7,869 nucleotides of DNA, taken from an uncultured Oscillospiraceae bacterium (GTDB taxonomy: Bacteria > Bacillota_A > Clostridia > Oscillospirales > Acutalibacteraceae). The stretch spans positions 1 through 7,869 of the forward strand of contig CAJUNS010000049.1 of assembly GCA_910587995.1 (NCBI GenBank). Reading direction: 5' to 3'. Made by a program: the position numbers and the translations under genes. The notes below the pieces were generated by a model. The model saw only the letters and a list, made by a program, of their open reading frames with translations, was not told where the DNA came from and did no database searches. The stretch's first letter is position 1; each line of letters starts with the position of its first letter. Of the stretch, positions 6,919 through 7,869 are shown one piece after another.

Positions 6919-7536
6919 TGTGGGGCTGGGGGAGGGGGAAACCAGCTCCAGGGGGACTTCCACTGTGCGGTGCTCGGAGAAGCCCACCCCTTCATAGAGC
7001 TGCAGCCAGGCCTCATAGCAGGGGTTGGTCCAGGTGGTTCCGCCGCTGGTCTCGCAGCCCACGGCAATGGCCTTCACCCGGGCGACGCGGCAGGATTCCT
7101 CAATTTTGAAGCCGTACCGTTCCCCAAAGGTCTCGCCAGCGGGAACCGCCAGGTCTTGAAAGGTGACCTCCCGAATGTAAAAACCCCGGATGAAGTCGTA
7201 CTTTGCCTCAATGGCCACAGGGTTGCCGTTGATGTCCCAGGCGGCGAAGGCCACCACGGCCTTTGTCACCGTTTCGCCGGTGCCGTTGCGCACCGTGGCT
7301 TGGAGCATGTCGGGAAACAGCGCCTTATACTGCTGGTCCTGCACCACATAACTGGCCGACTCCACAGAAAGCGGCTGCTGGTCCAGCAGGCTGTCAAACT
7401 GGGCGGCGTCCAGGGTTTGGGTGGGGCCGCCGGGGCTGGGGGAGGGCGCGGGGCCGGTACCGGCGGAATGGCAGGAGGCCAGGACCAGGCAGAGGGCCAG
7501 CGTCAAAGGAAGAAGTTTTGATAGCAAGCGGAACAT
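6916..7536 (-). CDS. Small lipoprotein, DUF5780-like
   Basis: This encodes 206 aa. The signal peptide has a basic start (residues 3-7), a hydrophobic core and lipobox LASC with Cys22, so the protein should be lipid-anchored on the outer face of the membrane. A Gly/Pro/Ser linker with PSPSPGG (31-37) follows. The rest (about 55-185) is one beta-rich domain with FPDMLQATVRN, VVAFAAWDINGNPV, FGERYGF and WTNPCYEAWLQLYEG, which I recall as resembling DUF5780 domains of Clostridia lipoproteins. Its function is unknown; the fold looks like an adhesion or ligand-binding Ig-like domain, which is inference. The C-terminus ends in another PSPSPT tract. Three cysteines (149, 161, 173) remain after Cys22. 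I chose ATG 7536 because AAAGGAGG (7548-7541) lies 4 nt upstream; a longer frame from 7734 would cross the promoter. It is a single-gene unit with its own promoter and terminator. Confidence 0.85.
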   Translation of the reverse strand: MFRLLSKLLPLTLALCLVLASCHSAGTGPAPSPSPGGPTQTLDAAQFDSLLDQQPLSVESASYVVQDQQYKALFPDMLQATVRNGTGETVTKAVVAFAAWDINGNPVAIEAKYDFIRGFYIREVTFQDLAVPAGETFGERYGFKIEESCRVARVKAIAVGCETSGGTTWTNPCYEAWLQLYEGVGFSEHRTVEVPLELVSPSPSPT

Positions 7537-7566
7537 AGGCCCTCCTTTGGAGAATGGTTTTTCTTC

Positions 7567-7596
7567 ATTGTACACCGAAAAGCCCGGGAAAGTCAA
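7567..7596 (-). promoter_or_regulatory. Sigma-A promoter of the DUF5780-like lipoprotein gene
   Basis: On the - strand TTGACT (7596-7591), an 18-nt spacer and TGTACAAT (-10 box TACAAT at 7572-7567, preceded by TG) form a good housekeeping promoter. The start is near 7560, about 24 nt before ATG 7536. Confidence 0.78.
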
Positions 7597-7612
7597 CCGG
7601 CCGGGGTGAAGA

Positions 7613-7639
7613 GGGATTGTCCAAACCACAGAGAGAATC
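7613..7639 (+). repeat. Extragenic hairpin repeat, copy 2
   Basis: GGGATTGTCC (7613-7622) and CACAGAGAGAATC (7627-7639) match, in order, GGGATTGTCC and CACAGAGATAATC of the block at 5270-5305 read on the - strand. The loop between them is shorter (4 versus 11 nt). The right arm here has lost the CCC that completes the stem in copy 1. It lies about 17 bp upstream of the lipoprotein promoter. Confidence 0.5.
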
Positions 7640-7645
7640 ATCTGC

Positions 7646-7757
7646 GTTCCCCCGCCCGTAGGGCGGAGGAACACGAAAAAAACTCCTCGAAATGGACACT
7701 CCCGGGCGAAGTGTGCAAGCGCGGGAGGGAACAAAAGGCGGCTCGCAAGCCCCCGCC
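7646..7757. other. Cluster of three stem-loops in a non-coding gap
   Basis: The gap from 7597 to the window end has no credible gene. Within it are three hairpins in a row. The first is GTTCC-C-CCGCCC (7646-7657) against GGGCGG-A-GGAAC (7661-7672) with a 3-nt loop, eleven pairs and one mismatch. The second is CTCCCG (7699-7704) against CGGGAG (7722-7727). The third is GGCGG-CT (7737-7743) against AG-CCC-CCGCC (7748-7757), which on the - strand is followed by TTTTGTT like a terminator. They may be terminators, a structured RNA or remnants of repeats. Confidence 0.5.
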
Positions 7758-7759
7758 GT

Positions 7760-7787
7760 TTGAACGCGCCGGATTTAACATTATAAT
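7760..7787 (+). promoter_or_regulatory. Sigma-A promoter reading toward the right edge
   Basis: TTGAAC (7760-7765), a 16-nt spacer and a perfect TATAAT (7782-7787) point right, with a start near 7795. Downstream are AAAAGGG (7796-7802) and ATG at 7809-7811, but the frame closes after three codons (TGA 7818-7820), just before the IS-like end at 7823. The original target of this promoter is therefore unclear. Confidence 0.55.
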
Positions 7788-7822
7788 ATAGAAAGAAAAG
7801 GGACCGGGATGCGGAATTGAAG

Positions 7823-7869
7823 TGGCCCCAAAAAGTTAGACAAAGTTAAAAGGGAAAAATTGTTCAAAC
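7823..7869. mobile_element. Terminal end of a probable IS3-family insertion sequence (partial)
   Basis: TGGCCCCAAAAAGTTAGACA (7823-7842) resembles, from memory, the terminal inverted repeats of IS3-family elements of the IS150 group, which begin with TG and carry CCCCAAAAAGTTAGAC-like sequence. The following 27 bases are A-rich and would precede a transposase gene, which is not in the window. Sequence composition drops sharply from GC-rich to AT-rich about here. Orientation and completeness cannot be judged. Confidence 0.5.

Noticed and set aside
7537..7734. N-terminal extension of the lipoprotein frame to 7734
   Set aside because: It would place the promoter inside the gene and bury the signal peptide; the AAAGGAGG before 7536 decides the start.
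7606..7791. 61-codon + strand frame in the right-hand gap
   Set aside because: It runs through the repeat, three hairpins and the promoter, and has no usable RBS or recognisable sequence.

Overview
This window looks like a GC-rich, low-copy stretch of a Clostridia chromosome, most likely a gut Oscillospiraceae/Lachnospiraceae-type Firmicute. I infer this from the strong AAAGGAGG-type ribosome binding sites, sigma-A promoters of TTGACx-N17-TATACT type, two Gram-positive-style lipoproteins, a GH42 beta-galactosidase, and an XRE/cupin-associated acyl-CoA synthetase. The species cannot be named from the sequence alone. All of the larger genes read cleanly except one acetyltransferase.

Left part, + strand (1-3086). 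An acyl-CoA synthetase of the AMP-binding superfamily runs in from the left edge. Its reading frame is open from base 1, and the first ~35 codons are the end of a cupin domain, so the enzyme is fused to what is probably an HTH-cupin regulator lying outside the window. It is followed 25 nt later by a GNAT acetyltransferase, and 13 nt after that by a paralogous GNAT gene broken by two single-base deletions. This probable operon ends at a strong symmetric hairpin (3043-3086), which also terminates the convergent gene on the other strand.

Middle and right part, - strand (3131-7596, read from right to left). There are three separate transcription units, each with its own recognisable promoter. They are a small lipoprotein (206 aa, DUF5780-like, ending in a terminator), an orphan extracellular solute-binding lipoprotein (448 aa), and a cytoplasmic GH42 beta-galactosidase (678 aa). 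No ABC permease or ATPase is present, so any link between the binding protein and the galactosidase is positional only.

Right edge (7597-7869). This is non-coding. It has a second copy of a short extragenic repeat that also lies upstream of the galactosidase gene, three consecutive stem-loops, and a good + strand promoter with a possible RBS and ATG. These lead straight into a sequence resembling the terminal inverted repeat of an IS3-family insertion sequence, which continues beyond the window.

I did not find a clear undescribed multi-gene system. The points most worth a second look are the cupin/acyl-CoA-synthetase fusion, the dispersed hairpin repeat beside two promoters, the tandem 11-bp-phased repeats upstream of the binding-protein promoter, and the possible gene start interrupted by an IS end.
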